Notes under the pieces: model-generated
What the model was told of the DNA's origin: nothing
Database searches by the model: none
The model's input: only the letters and a program-made list of their open reading frames with translations
Position numbers and translations under genes: made by a program
Assembly (NCBI GenBank): GCA_031841125.1
Contig: CM063112.1
Location: forward strand, 20,982,603-21,046,602
Direction of reading: 5' to 3'
DNA: 64,000 nucleotides
Origin: Acanthococcus lagerstroemiae
Taxonomy: Eukaryota > Arthropoda > Insecta > Hemiptera > Eriococcidae
Shown here: positions 33,176 to 43,893 of the stretch, piece after piece
Position numbering within the stretch: the first letter of the stretch is position 1
Layout of the letters: each line of letters starts with the position of its first letter

Positions 33176-33643
33176 ACGAATTATAAATGATTGTAAATGT
33201 GATGCGGGCAAGAGACAGGGCATCTCACATACCAAACAACATATTCTTCTAAAAGCTCTTCTCCTGATTCATTAATTATTAAGCCTTTCCAATTTTTTTT
33301 TGAGTCGGGAATTATTTTCAGAATTTTTAAGTTAAAAACTAAAAAAATCACTTTTTGGAAAAAAATATTGAAAAATAAGCAGAATTGATGTAAAATATGC
33401 AGTAAATGCCAAAAGATGCGAAATGTACGAAATGAAGTATTGCTCATTTGACTCAGAATTCTGTGATACGTGAAGATCTTTTAAGACTTCTGGAATATAC
33501 GCCATAGCTCTTTCAAGTTATAATTTACTGATTTTTAAATTTGTAAATTACCATGATTGAAAATAAATGACCTTAAATGACTTTCCTTCAAAATAAATGA
33601 CTTTAAATGACCTAAATGACTTAGATGACCGTTAGACACCCTA

Positions 33644-33818
33644 AAAATCTGTCACAGTTTGTTTTTGGTTTTGTTTTTTTTTACAATTTTTTTTTTCGTT
33701 TTCTTCAATTAATATCTAGTGAAAAAACTGTAATACACTGTGCTTTGTTCCCTCCTAATCTGGTTAGTTTTGGCCGTAGGAGGAGAAATTAATATTAAAT
33801 AAATAAATATTTAGGTTT
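33644..33818 (+). mobile_element. LINE 3' tail, copy 2
   Basis: From 33701, ttcttcaattaatatctagt, aatacactgtgctttg, ccgtaggagg and an aaataaataaat tail repeat the end of the 33071 sequence. It lies just outside the right arm of the inverted-repeat element and is a second, independent truncated insertion of the same LINE family. Confidence 0.6.
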
Positions 33819-34839
33819 AAAAAATAATCCGAACTTCGAAACTGGTTCAGTCGACATACCGTGTTGGCGCTTGTTCTTACCCAAAGTGGGCATGGAAAAG
33901 TAACTAAATAATGTTAGGCGCTCTATGAAAAGGAATCATAAGTCGCAAAAGTGAATTTTGCCCAACGGAGGGTCAGCGCCAAATTTGGACAACGAATTCG
34001 AAATCAGTGAGAAAAATTGAGCCAAGCCTCTGTAGTAATTAAAAACCGACTGCCCACTGAAATGCAGATGAATTGAGAAATTCGCCAGATCGACACATGC
34101 ATGTTACGATAAGTGTATAGCTGTCATATTTGTCTAGACAGTATAGTACGAAAACCCTTCGCCTGATTTTTCTCACGTATCGTCTGTTTTTACGCTAAGT
34201 GTATGTCCGCCTTAGAGTTAGGGGTTCGTGCTTTATAGATGTGTTCGTATGAACCCGGAATAGGTTTTAGGCTATAAAAAATCTCGGTACCGGCTTAGTT
34301 GCACCATTTATAACTCAAGAACGGCTAGACCGATTTTTATGATCTTTGATTTGTTGAATTTCTGTATCAGGGAACATTCAGTACACCCACCCGTCGACTG
34401 ATGTAACTCACGGTAAAGGACCATTTTCCCGAATACGTTTTCCCGACAAAACATTTTCCCGACAAGAAATTTCCCATAAATTTATTTTCCCGAATCCTTT
34501 TTCCTGACACCTTTAATCCCGACACTTTTAAAAAAAAAATCATTTATCATAAAATACTCTCGTCGAAATGCAGTATATACAGTAAAACTAAATATTACAA
34601 AATGTAACGAAATCGTTTTCTCTCTTTACACACACTCAAGATAACACAATGGTGTCTGCCAGTAAACGTAGATAGTCTAATTCGGTAGAGTCGGCGACAT
34701 GGTCATCGAAATCCAACACTATAGTGTGAATACGATCTTGCAGATTAAGCTATTTTCTCCTGGTGAATTCTTAACCCGCCTCCCAAGACTTAATTCCAGT
34801 GTTCTTAAATCTTAAATTCCTTCTTGGGAGTAGGCTCAC
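33819..34839. other. no gene; fragments of dispersed repeats
   Basis: Contains the reverse landmark ccaaatttggacaacgaattc near 33970 shared with 25.3-27.0 kb, and cattcagtacaccc near 34377 shared with 10.65 kb. A run of repeated ttttcccgaca words at 34424-34530 is a short degenerate tandem repeat. Confidence 0.45.
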
Positions 34840-34941
34840 GCGATGGTGTCGGTACTCCGTGGCCCATATAGGGGGCAGGTCTCCTGTAGGCGATCTCATT
34901 CTTTTCTATTTTCTGCAATTATTCTGTATGGTTTCTTGTGG

Positions 34942-36390
34942 TTAGAAATTTATGTATGTCGTCCCCCATCTGGTTTTTTGATTTCCTTTTTTTCGTTTTC
35001 TATTAGGGTTCTGCCAGAATGTTGTATGGTAGGTCCATCGGTCGTCCGTAAGCCTTGCTATGTGTCCTGCCCAACCCCATTTTCTTCTCCTGATATACCT
35101 CACTGTCTCTTTATTTTTTAGCTTTTTCTTCATTTTCTCTTTTGGTATTCGGTCTCTTCTTTTAATATTTAATATTGATCTCTCAACTGCATTTTGGGTT
35201 CTCTAAATTTATTTAAGTTTTTTTTGCTTAAGGGCCACGTTTCGCATCCATATGTTAGGGTCGGGAGGACACACATATTAGAGATTTCCCATTTCTGGGG
35301 TATCTTATACGGACCTTTAAATATATTTTTGAGCGTCCAGTATTTTGCCCATATTTTTGTGATTATTTTTTCTATTTCTCTTTCTGTTCGATTATTAAAT
35401 GAAATTACTTGTCCTAGATAGGGTGCTTCTTCTGCTATTTCCATCCCGTTTATCTTTTCCCCAGTTAATTTCTCATTATATGTTAGAATTTTGGTTTTTT
35501 TCTTGTTCATTGTTAGTCCTGCCTCCACTCCGCAAAAGTTAATTTCATTTAGCATCTCGGCTAGTTCTTCCTTCGTATTAGCAAACAAGGCAATGTCGTC
35601 TGAGAATCTTAAATTTGTGATCCTTCTTCCATTTATATTTATTTGTTTGCCCACTTTTCGTATAGGTTTCTAAATATTTCCTCTAGAGCACAATTGAAGA
35701 AGGCAAGGGATAGTGGGTCTCCCTGTTTTAGTCTCCTTCAACATCGGTTCTTATTCTCGCACATCCTCCCTTGTATAGCTCTTTTAGTATCTCTACAAAG
35801 TTATCTGGTATCCCTTGGTTCTTAAGTGCGTTTACCATGTATTCGTGCTTTAAGGAGTCGAAGGCTTTTTTGTAATCTGTCAAAGCGATGTATAGATCTA
35901 TTTGGTATTCTGAGCTCTTTTCGATCATTTGGTTCATAATGTGTAGGTGGTCAAGTGTTGAGAAGGACCTTCTGAACCCTGCTTGTTCTATTGCTTGTTG
36001 CTTGACTAACGTGGGTTGTAGTCTTTTTTCTAGGACTTTTGAAAATATTTTTGCTATAGTAGGGCTTAGGGTTATGGGGCGATAGTTTTCTATTTTATGA
36101 CGGTTGCCTTTCTTAAATAGAATTATTATGTTGGAGAGTTTCCATTGTTCTGGGATAGTGCATGTTTTAAGGATTATGTTAAATAATTTTGTTATAGTGG
36201 CCACTAAATTTTCTCCCCCTTGTTTGATGTGCTCGTTTGTAATTCCATCGTGTCCTGGGCTTTTGTTTGGTTTCAAGTCTTTTATAGCTAATTCTATTTC
36301 CCTTTGCAGTAATTCTGGTTCCATTTCTATTTCTGTTTTCCTAATTAGGCTGTTTTCTTCTTTTTTTTTTTGTTGTACAAGTATCATCGT
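34942..36390 (-). pseudogene. RTE reverse transcriptase, frameshifted
   Basis: The frame from 36387 shows LKPNKSPGHDGITNEHIK, a RPITL block (YRPITLSPTIAKIFSKVLEK), FRRSFSTLDHLHIMNQMIEK and DYKKAFDSL, the usual RT blocks 0 to 3. A frameshift near 35715 leads to KQGDPLSLAFFNCALEEIF, and another near 35650 returns to GRRITNLRFSDDIALFA. There the catalytic box is SDD in place of FADD's Ala-Asp-Asp. It continues with LTMNKKKTKIL, CVLPTLTYGCETW and, after a further break near 35160, WGWAGHIARLTDDRW. These orders are diagnostic of RTE. All activity is lost through the breaks. Confidence 0.9.
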
Positions 36391-36837
36391 AGAGCTCCTT
36401 GTAAAAGTTTGTAATCACATCGTTCATTTCCTTCCTACCGTAGATCTTTTCTCCTTTTGGATTTTCAAAGAACGTGGTCCATTGCGTTCCTGTACTTAAC
36501 TTCTTTCTCATCTTTTTAATATTCTTGTTCCCTCTTAGTGTGTCCTCTATTACTTTGTTTAAGTTGGTTTTTTTTCTCTTAATTTTATTCTAATTATTCT
36601 AGATGTTAAATTTAGCTCCAACTTTTCTTTTGGGCATTTCTTAGTGATTTTCAAGAGCATACTTCTCTTTTTTTGGAGTATTTTAATTTCTTTGTGTTTA
36701 TTTCTATCACTTTCAAATTTATTTCTTCTGTTCCTTCCTTTTTTCTTGTTGATTTCTGTATTGCCAATTTTATTTTTTTTTGCAAGTAGATTATATGTTG
36801 TATTGGTATTTTGGCTTTCAGTTTTGTTTTTTTTTTC
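36391..36837 (-). pseudogene. RTE linker between endonuclease and RT, unreadable
   Basis: On the minus strand this is very A-rich with repeated lysine-coding runs broken by stops. It joins the endonuclease end to the RT start. No motif is readable; its place in the element is inferred from the neighbours. Confidence 0.5.
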
Positions 36838-36998
36838 TTAATTTGGTAAGTTGTTTTTGTACAAGGTTGGGTTCATTTGGTAGTGATAAGCATTAGTTTT
36901 CTTTTTATACCCTTTTTGTCTTATGTTTATATTTAGTGTTAATATTAGTATCCTGTGGTCTGAGTGGTATTTGAATTTGTTATCTATATTAAAATCTT
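36838..36998 (-). pseudogene. RTE endonuclease, C-terminal part
   Basis: The frame reads DFNIDNKFKYHSDHRILI. SDHR is the conserved closing motif of AP-type endonucleases of non-LTR elements, with the catalytic histidine. The reading stops at the border with the inserted Jockey-type copy and resumes at 38105 in the same register (IIIIQDFN across the duplicated target). Confidence 0.85.
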
Positions 36999-37937
36999 CG
37001 ATCGAGTCTGGCACGAGGCTCTTCTCCACAAAATCAGCAGAATACTCCCAGGTAACTATTACGAAATCCTTAAATCGTACTTATACAACCGCAGCTTCAA
37101 GGTGCAGTATAACGAGGCGGTATCAAACCAGAGAGAAATAAAAGCGGGGGTTCCACAAGGTAGTACTCTTGGCCCGCTGCTTTACCTACTGTACTCATCA
37201 GACATTCCGGTTAACCCGCTCACAGAACTAGCCACGTTCGCAGACGATACTGCCATTCTGTCGGTGAATGACTCGTACGACCAGGCAGTGCATAATCTCC
37301 AGTTAGCTACTGATCAAATCTGTTCGTGGGCATGAGCTTCGAAAATCAAACTCAACGAGGAGAAGACGATCCGGGTCGACTACAGTCTTCGCCCTTGCAA
37401 CTATATTCCTACGGCAATAAACGACAAATTCATTCCCAGAAGTGACTCGGCGAGATACCTGGGAATGCACCTCGACCGTCGCCTCAACTGGAAGGTACAC
37501 GTGAAAAAAAAAAGAGGGACGAACTTAACCTGAAGTTAAGAAACCTGTACTGGCTGTTAGGGCACAGGTCCTCCCTCAGTCTTGCCAACAAACGGCTCAA
37601 CTACATATCGGTCCTCAAACCAGTCTGGACATACGGACTGCAAATCTGGGGAACAGCAAAGCAGTCGAATCGACTAGTAATCCAACGTGTCCAAAACAAA
37701 ACGCTCCGACTAATCACGAAAGCACATTGGTTTGTTCCAAACTCGGTCCTACATCGTGACTTGCAAATTCCAACAGTGAACGAGGTGATAGGCCTCCTCG
37801 CGGCGAAGCATGAAGAAAGACTTCACAACCACCCTAATGTTACAGCTATCCAGCTCCTTGATACAAGCGAAGATTTAAGACGGATAAAGCGTCGGAAGCC
37901 TCATGACCTGGTTGACCAGCCAACGCTTTGTAATTAG
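36999..37937 (+). pseudogene. Jockey-type reverse transcriptase, truncated
   Basis: The frame opens at FDRVWHEALLHKISRILP, then IKAGVPQGSTLGPLLYLLYS, ATFADDTAIL with intact catalytic aspartates, KIKLNEEKT, YLGMHLDRRLNWKVHV and, after a frameshift, LRNLYWLLGHRS-type and VWTYGLQIWGTA-type segments. It ends with RRKPHDLVDQPT before TAG at 37935. Lesions seen: a TGA at 37333-37335 and a frameshift in the A run at about 37505-37514. The N-terminal half of ORF2 and ORF1 are missing. The block order is that of the Jockey clade. Confidence 0.9.
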
Positions 37938-38094
37938 AATAATTATAACATATTTAGAATATAACCATATTAGAATTTGAATCGAGGGCAGTGGCACCAG
38001 ATTCACACTGTTATCTCACGCATGTATATATCAAAGGTATTTGTGTATGCCTCGCGGCAGTTCAATATAAAATAAATTAAAAATAAAAAAAAAA
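36999..38094 (+). mobile_element. 5'-truncated Jockey-type LINE nested in the RTE
   Basis: An 11-base perfect target duplication, attaaaatctt, lies at 36988-36998 and 38095-38105. The insert begins inside the RT domain, runs through the end of the ORF at 37937, a 150-base 3' UTR and an A-rich tail at about 38072-38094. It lies opposite in orientation to the host RTE. The sharp duplication and few lesions make it much younger than its host. Confidence 0.95.
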
Positions 38095-38105
38095 ATTAAA
38101 ATCTT

Positions 38106-38305
38106 GGATTATGATGATAGGAGTATTTCTTGGAATTTGGATGTAGTCTATCAGTGTTTTATATACATAATTGGGGAAATTCATGACCACCTTCTACCCT
38201 CTCTTTTCTTAAAAAAGCTATTTACTATTTTCAAGTTATATTCTTGGCAGAATCTCATCATTCTCCATCCTCTCTTGTTGCGTTTCCCTACCGCTTCACG
38301 GGTCA
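38106..38305 (-). pseudogene. RTE endonuclease, middle part
   Basis: On the minus strand the frame reads GKRNKRGWRMMRFCQEYNL, then KIVNSFFKKREGRRWS, one TGA in place of a tryptophan codon, ISP, and later IDYI. In RTE endonucleases the matching signature is a KRNERG-type loop, NT-FFKK and a TW-x-SP stretch followed by x-IDYI. It shows that the RTE continues on the far side of the Jockey insertion. The 5' truncation is near 38305. Confidence 0.85.
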
Positions 38306-38397
38306 GCTAGTATGGGTATAATTTTCAAAGAAAAATTAAGTTGGATACACTGAGACGATTTTAATCCAATTTCAAAATTATCTAGCAAAGTATCTAC

Positions 38398-38460
38398 CAG
38401 GCACGGACTTGCCCACCGGGATACCAGGACATTCCCGGTGGACTCCCGGAACTATGGGGC
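38398..38460. mobile_element. possible solo hAT-like end
   Basis: caggcacggacttgcccacc begins at 38398 and is followed by an imperfect small palindrome (accggga/tcccggt). The wording resembles hAT terminal repeats of the CAGGCCCGG type. No partner end was found. Confidence 0.3.
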
Positions 38461-38588
38461 CCTAAAGATTGGATAAAATTATAGCAGTTACGAGCTCTAC
38501 TAGTAGAAATTGAAAACTTCTGATGAGCACGTAATCTTTTAGAAAATTGAAATAATTTTTCATGTTGCAAAGATGTTTGAATCGATTT

Positions 38589-38874
38589 CAGGGACATACC
38601 GATAGGGGGTAGAGGTAGATATTTTTCACTCAGTAAATGGAAAATTTTATCATTTCAGTCAGGCAGAGTTGGAAAAATCTAGCAAGTCAAAAAGTTTTTG
38701 TTTTTTTTTTTGCTTTCATATTTGGGAATTTTGAGTTTTGAGTCAGTTGAAAAAATCTAAGAAGTCAAAAGTTTTTTGCTTTGATCCTTGGGAATTTTGA
38801 GTTTAATCAGTTGGGACTTTTACAATCCCCCCCCCCCCCGCCTCCTCCAGGAAGAACTTTTCGGTACATCCCTG
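38589..38874. mobile_element. 286 bp hAT-like MITE with target duplication
   Basis: Ends are cagggacataccgatagg and, reversed on the right, cagggatgtaccgaaaag. The flanking 8-mers are atcgattt (38581-38588) and atccattt (38875-38882), 7 of 8 identical. Inside, a ttgggaattttgagtttt block occurs twice, near 38723 and 38786, and a C run lies near the right end. No coding sequence. Confidence 0.85.
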
Positions 38875-38882
38875 ATCCATTT

Positions 38883-39189
38883 TCTGAACTTATATTACTC
38901 ATCATCATAACTTAATATTTACTCATCATTTTCGCCATTTTCAGTACACAAAGAAACAATATGAGAATTGAAAGTTGGCGTGATTTGCTTACATATTTCA
39001 CAAAAACCTTAAGAAAAATGTATCTGTTCCTCTTCTTCTAAAGATGGACCAAGACGAATATCTCCTTCAAAAAAAGAATAAATAAAATCATGAATAGGAA
39101 ACTGAGATTTCGATTGCAGACATCTGTGAACGTTCTTGAGTGCACCATATCTAACTCCCTTCTAAAAGAAGACTAGGCAAACATATCTA
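38883..39189. other. no recognised feature
   Basis: AT-rich, unique-looking sequence between a MITE and a repeat array. Confidence 0.35.
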
Positions 39190-41365
39190 CATGTCATCAA
39201 GATAATACGCCTGCTTACCTAGTAGAAGCAGGATCATTCATTTTGAAACACCCTGGATACAGCGGGGAAATTCTCGACGGATCCTAGGATTGCCGAAAAA
39301 TATGTCTTCGAGAAACATTAACGAGCCTGAATGGAAAATAGGTAAGCAGTTTGTTAGCTGTCAAGCCACTGGGCCGGTAGTTGCGTTTCATTCTAATGCA
39401 GTAAATGGGGACCCCACTTCTTCTTTATTAAACCAAATGACTATTCACATTTTCGGCTTGCTTTCTTTCTTTTTCTTTTTTTTTTTCGAAGCTCCGGATC
39501 CACCAATTTTTAATTCACTTCCACGTGAAACATTCCTTCCATAGGGAAGCATAGTAAGTTGATGAAAGCTTCGAGGTGAATTCTTGCCAAGGCAAGGAAA
39601 GGACTAATCTGCCTTCGTTAAAACTGCACTATACAAATATGTACGTACTACACCATTTTATCTCGCATTCATTCTCTTCGCCTATCCTTGTCATAAACGT
39701 CAATTATGAAAATTGAAGTTAGGAAAGAAACGTTATATTCGCGACGGCCGGAAGATGCGCGCGTTATGTATTGAAAGATTTTACAATACTGCGGACTCGA
39801 AGTACGTCAAATAGTTCGTCGACTAGTATCAGATTTTGTGAGATGGTTTTGATGGTTCCGTTCACAAACGATATTTTTGGGAATGAAAAGAATTTCGTCA
39901 AGGTTGGTTTCAGGGAAGGATTTACAAGATGATCTCCCCTTCCACTCGATAACCGACCGAAATAAGATTTTTTACACAGGTTTTCCCAAAGATTAGAAAT
40001 ATGTTGACTCGCTCCTAAGTCCATTGAATTTTCTAATTATTTTTGGGAAGTCAACAGCATGAAATCTATTGCTTACAAGAATTTTGAAACTGGACTTGAA
40101 TTTCACCAACTGAACTCTAGTGAGATCGCGGTGAGCAAGTTCTTTCGTAGTTTAACTAAGAGCACTAGCCAGCTTTGACTACAGACAATGATAAAGATTG
40201 GTTCGGAGGCCAATTAAGATGAAATATTTGAAACCATCGGCTCTACTAGGCTCTGATTTTGCAAATCAAGTAGAATCTACCCTCTCTTCGAGGTGAAATT
40301 TTGATTTTTGAGCCCACTTTTGAAGGGTATAAAGAAGGGAATACTTTACCACGAGGAAATATCTGTATTTATAAAGCAATTTCTGTGGAGAATTGAAAAA
40401 TATGAAATTTTTGTGATGTGAAAAAATAGCCGGGTCCCGGGGACGATTTCTATAAAAAAAACTGGGGGAAAATGAAAATCTTTTTACGTAGTTCTTAATT
40501 AAAATCGATTCTGAAAACATCCTATAGATTCGGTTGTGGTTTGTCTGTACCTTTGTTCTCTTTCATTATGTAAGAGCAGTGAAACATATCTACATGTTAT
40601 CAGAATGAGTTACCAGTGTACCTGATTGAGGGAGGTCATCCTATTTAGAATTTTAAGCTTGACTTCGGAATCGGCGCAAAAATTTAATTCAGAAATGGCT
40701 ACTTTGTTTTCGGTGGTGTAAGGTCCAAATTTCTGGAGCTATAATAAGTATGAGTGAAGTCAATGAGTATTTCTTAAGGGTATGAAGGAGGGAATCGTTT
40801 ACTGTGAAATAACAGCTGGATTCAGAGAACAATTTCTGAGGAAATTTGAAAAAATATGAAAATTTTTATGTGGAAAAATAGCCGGGTCCCTGGGACATTT
40901 TTTTTTTGATGGAGAACTGAAAACTATGAAAATCCATTAAAATCGATGTTGAAAAAATCCTATTAATTTGACCAGGGACACAACAACCAAAAATTGACAA
41001 AGTACAAAATCCTACACAAAGAAAACAATACAAGGAAAAGGAAATTAAAAGAATAACTAGAGATAATAAAGGCAAAAACAAAATAACCTAATAAATATAA
41101 CAACTAACTTCCAAAATGAGAACCTATTCAAATTAATAACATGACATTCCCTGATTGGATAGACTACATAACAACAGACAACCAATAGAAACACACACCA
41201 GTAGGTTTACCATACGGTACTACACATCACTATTATTACAGGACCAACAAAAGAAACAGTAGGAAACTCCACTGAAGATGACATAACAGCCGAAAGCGCT
41301 GTGGACAACAGAAGCAAAAAAGTGAATTGGCACACCCTAAAAACTGAATATCTACATGTTATCAG

Positions 41366-41679
41366 CAGGGACGAAACTTGACTTTCAGTTTGGAGGGGAG
41401 GGTGGAGAAAAAGAATTTGCCGACAAATATTTTCTGAAAATTAAAATTTCGACGATATATATTTTCTAAAAATTAAGAAATCACCCACAGAATTTTTTGA
41501 AAATTTGAAAATTTACCGATTTTCTAATCAACATATTTTTAATTCAAAAAAATAATAATAAACAAACAAACAAACGTTCTCGGAAAATGAAAAATTCAAA
41601 TGAGCAGTTTCAAAATTTGTCCACTGCCAAATCACTGGGGGGTGTTTAACCTACGCCTCCCCTCGTAGTTTCGTCCCTG
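41366..41679. mobile_element. 314 bp hAT-like MITE, CAGGGACGAAACT family
   Basis: It begins cagggacgaaacttgact and ends, reversed, cagggacgaaactacgag, giving terminal repeats of about 14 bases. Two more decayed copies exist, at 1425-1681 and 42325-42550. No 8-base target duplication is preserved (gttatcag versus caaaagta). Confidence 0.65.
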
Positions 41680-42145
41680 CAAAAGTAGATTAGAACCTTA
41701 TCCCCAAGCACTTATATTTGCACGCATGAGCATACTCTAGTCTGGGAGGGTAAGCTGGAAGGATGTTAGGAATACGTGAGAGGAACACACAACTTCCTTT
41801 ACACATTAAGGTGGTCGTTATTTACCTACTCTGGGTATTTTTTTTTTTTTTTCCTAAATTTTAAATTTCCTCTAATTCGTTTCCTAAACTAGTTCCAATA
41901 AATTCAAAAAAGAAAGAAAGAAAGAAAGAAGAAAGTACTACAAAGTTTTAGGTCGATCGGATTAGGGGAATCCGTGCCACAAGCTCCTTTTCGTTCTTAT
42001 GGGAAAAACACATAGAGTTTTGACTTTTGTTCTAGACTAAATTTTCCTCCCTACATTCACTAGGACCGAAGTCAATTTTTAGATTTCAATATAATGTTCA
42101 ACTTTCTCAAATTTCAGACTCTAGGTCAAACAGAGAATCTAGTAA
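41366..42145 (-). repeat. dispersed repeat family R900, copy B
   Basis: This is the inverted counterpart of 787-1720. It starts with the MITE at 41366-41679, then runs through cacttatatttgcacgcatg, ggaaggatgttaggaata, cttatgggaaaaacacatag and tcaaacagagaatctagt. It lacks the 95-base insertion found in copy A. An aaag microsatellite lies at 41908-41938. Confidence 0.75.
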
Positions 42146-42324
42146 AAACAGAATAGTCATTGAAATTCAAAATTCAACCTTTGCTACCGATTTTCAGATT
42201 TTCGAAATGTTTTCCACATTTCAGCTTTGTTTTAACCTTTCATATAACGTTCGATACTCGGCTTGAAACCTTCGGCTTTTGACTGACTACGCTTTGACAG
42301 AAATCCAGGGTACCTACTCAATTT

Positions 42325-42550
42325 TCAGAAACCAAATCTGACTTTCAGTTTGGGAAAGTGGAGGAGAAAAATTTGCCTCCAAACTTTGTTTTTTTAACTG
42401 AGAATTCACGGACTTTTTAATCGAAATATTTTTTAATTGAAATTAAAAATTAAATAAAATAACAAACAAACATTTTAAAAAAATTAAAAATTAAAATGAA
42501 CAGTTTCAAAATTTGCCGACTGACAAATTATTGGGGAGAAGGTGTTAAAC
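42325..42550. mobile_element. decayed copy of the CAGGGACGAAACT MITE
   Basis: The order ctgactttcagtttggg, aaaaatttgcc, cagtttcaaaatttgccgac, attattgggg and gtgttaaacctcc follows the better copy at 41366. The outermost ends have lost the cagggacg motif. Confidence 0.5.
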
Positions 42551-43356
42551 CTCCAACTCCTGGTTATCAGGATGAATTGCCTGCGTACCTGGTAGAGGGG
42601 GGTCATGCACAATGGAACACCCTATATAGAATCTTAAGGTTGACTTCGGAATCGGCACAAACATTAAAGTCAGAAACGGCTATTTTGTTCTTAGTGGCGT
42701 AAGGTCCAAATTTCTGAAACTAAAACAAGTAGAAGTGAAGCCAATGAGTATTTTTTAAGGATATGAAGAAAGGAATCGTTAATCGTAAAGAAACAGCTGA
42801 GTTCAGAGAACAATTCCTGTAAAAATTTGAAAAAATATAAAAACGTTTGTGACGTGAAAAAAAAGTCGGGTCCCGGGGACAATTTCTATGAAAAACTGGA
42901 AAAATATGAAAATCTTTGTATGTAAGTCTTAATTAAAACCGATTTTGAAAACATCCTATTGATTCGGTTGTGGTTTGTCTGTACCTTTGTTCTCTTTCAC
43001 AATGTAAGAGCAATGAAACAAATCTGCATATTACCAGAATGAGTTACCTGCGTACCCAGTTGAAGGGGTTATGCACTATGAAACACCCTATGTAGAATTT
43101 TAAGCCTGATTTCGGAATCGACGCAAAGTATTAATCCAAAAATTGTTATTTTGTTTTTGGTGTATAAGCTCCAAATTTCTGAAGTTCCTCCAGCTTTTCA
43201 AATGTCTTTTCAAAAACGGAAGGATGATTTTATTAAATATTTGAAATCAGTGACTTGAAATAACTAGAAAAGACCTATTGAACCTTCGTTCCTTTAAATG
43301 TCCTCGTGGCATCCACCACGAGCGTATTTCAACCAAAACTGACCACTGCGCCTAGA

Positions 43357-43639
43357 TAGTGGCGGATCCGGGGGGGGGGGGGCTAAAGGGGCTATAGCCC
43401 CCCCCCAAAAAAAAAAAAAAAATTTCACTCGCTTTTCCACTTATTTTAGCCACTGATGTTTTTAATGACAGTAGCGCTCATACAGCACAGTTCGTGAATA
43501 CATATCGCGTTATCAATGAATCAACATTATCACTTATCAACAATCATGCATTCATGCTTAAAATTTTGTTTGCTCTTTTTTTCTCCAACATTTAGCCCCC
43601 CCCCCCCAAAAAAAAAGTGTAATCCTGGATCCGCCACTG
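43357..43639. mobile_element. 283 bp hAT-like MITE
   Basis: The ends are tagtggcggatccggg and, reversed, cagtggcggatccagg, a near-perfect terminal repeat with a one-base change at the first position. Long G, C and A runs lie just inside both ends. The centre is AT-rich with a ttatcaatgaatcaacatta stretch. The flanks cgcctaga and gaccctag do not form a clean target duplication. Confidence 0.8.
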
Positions 43640-43893
43640 GACCCTAGTCCTTCTCCACCCTCGTAACAGGGTATAGTGACGAAAGTTTCGACCGAGTTAA
43701 CCTTAGCTCAAGATCAGCATTCGTCTAAGGTCGTAAGAAGCCTCATGTATTAGGCTGAGCAAGTCAAATTTTTGAAGAAGTAAATCTACTTAGTAACGGA
43801 ACAGAGTAATAACGGATTTCTCCTTCAAGTAGGCAAACCGAGTTACCAAGGGGAGGAGGGAATATCCCCATTTTTGAGCTCCCTGATTAAGAG

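Larger units (their letters stand above)
31885..33643. mobile_element. 1.76 kb element with 250-280 bp inverted arms
   Basis: The left arm (31885-32160) and right arm (33390-33643) are reverse complements with outer ends gggtgtctaacggtcatcta and its mirror. TA flanks both ends, compatible with a TA target duplication. The right arm lacks about 100 internal bases present in the left arm and in the solo copy at 2225-2505. The ends carry tandem aaatgactt words. The centre holds a LINE 3' fragment, not a transposase, so either the LINE inserted into the element or two solo ends were trapped together. Confidence 0.65.
34840..38305 (-). mobile_element. decayed RTE-type non-LTR retrotransposon
   Basis: Minus-strand pieces in order are: endonuclease middle (38305-38106), endonuclease end (36998-36838), a T-rich linker on the plus strand, reverse transcriptase (36390-35169), and a C-terminal part with KWGWAGHIARLTDDRW (35080-34942). 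This is the EN-RT layout of RTE elements, which cut and prime reverse transcription at the target. The 5' end is truncated near 38305. Stops and frameshifts make it inactive. It is interrupted by the Jockey-type insertion at 36999-38094. Confidence 0.9.
39190..43200. repeat. diverged units of a 0.4 kb repeat, with other insertions
   Basis: A unit beginning tatcagaatgagttacc-like and running through cacccta, gacttcggaatcgg, ggtccaaatttctg, aacagctg and cgggtcccggggaca occurs at about 40600-40910, 42545-42960 and in part at 43030-43190, 40320-40520 and 39200-39280. Between the copies lie the R900 copy and an A/C-rich strand-biased piece at 40990-41340 that I cannot assign. No frame is shared between copies, so the repeat is non-coding. 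Confidence 0.7.

Noticed and set aside
41262..41300. Hammerhead ribozyme-like ctgaaga and cgaaag words
   Set aside because: The bases between them do not form the required stem II, so the fold fails.
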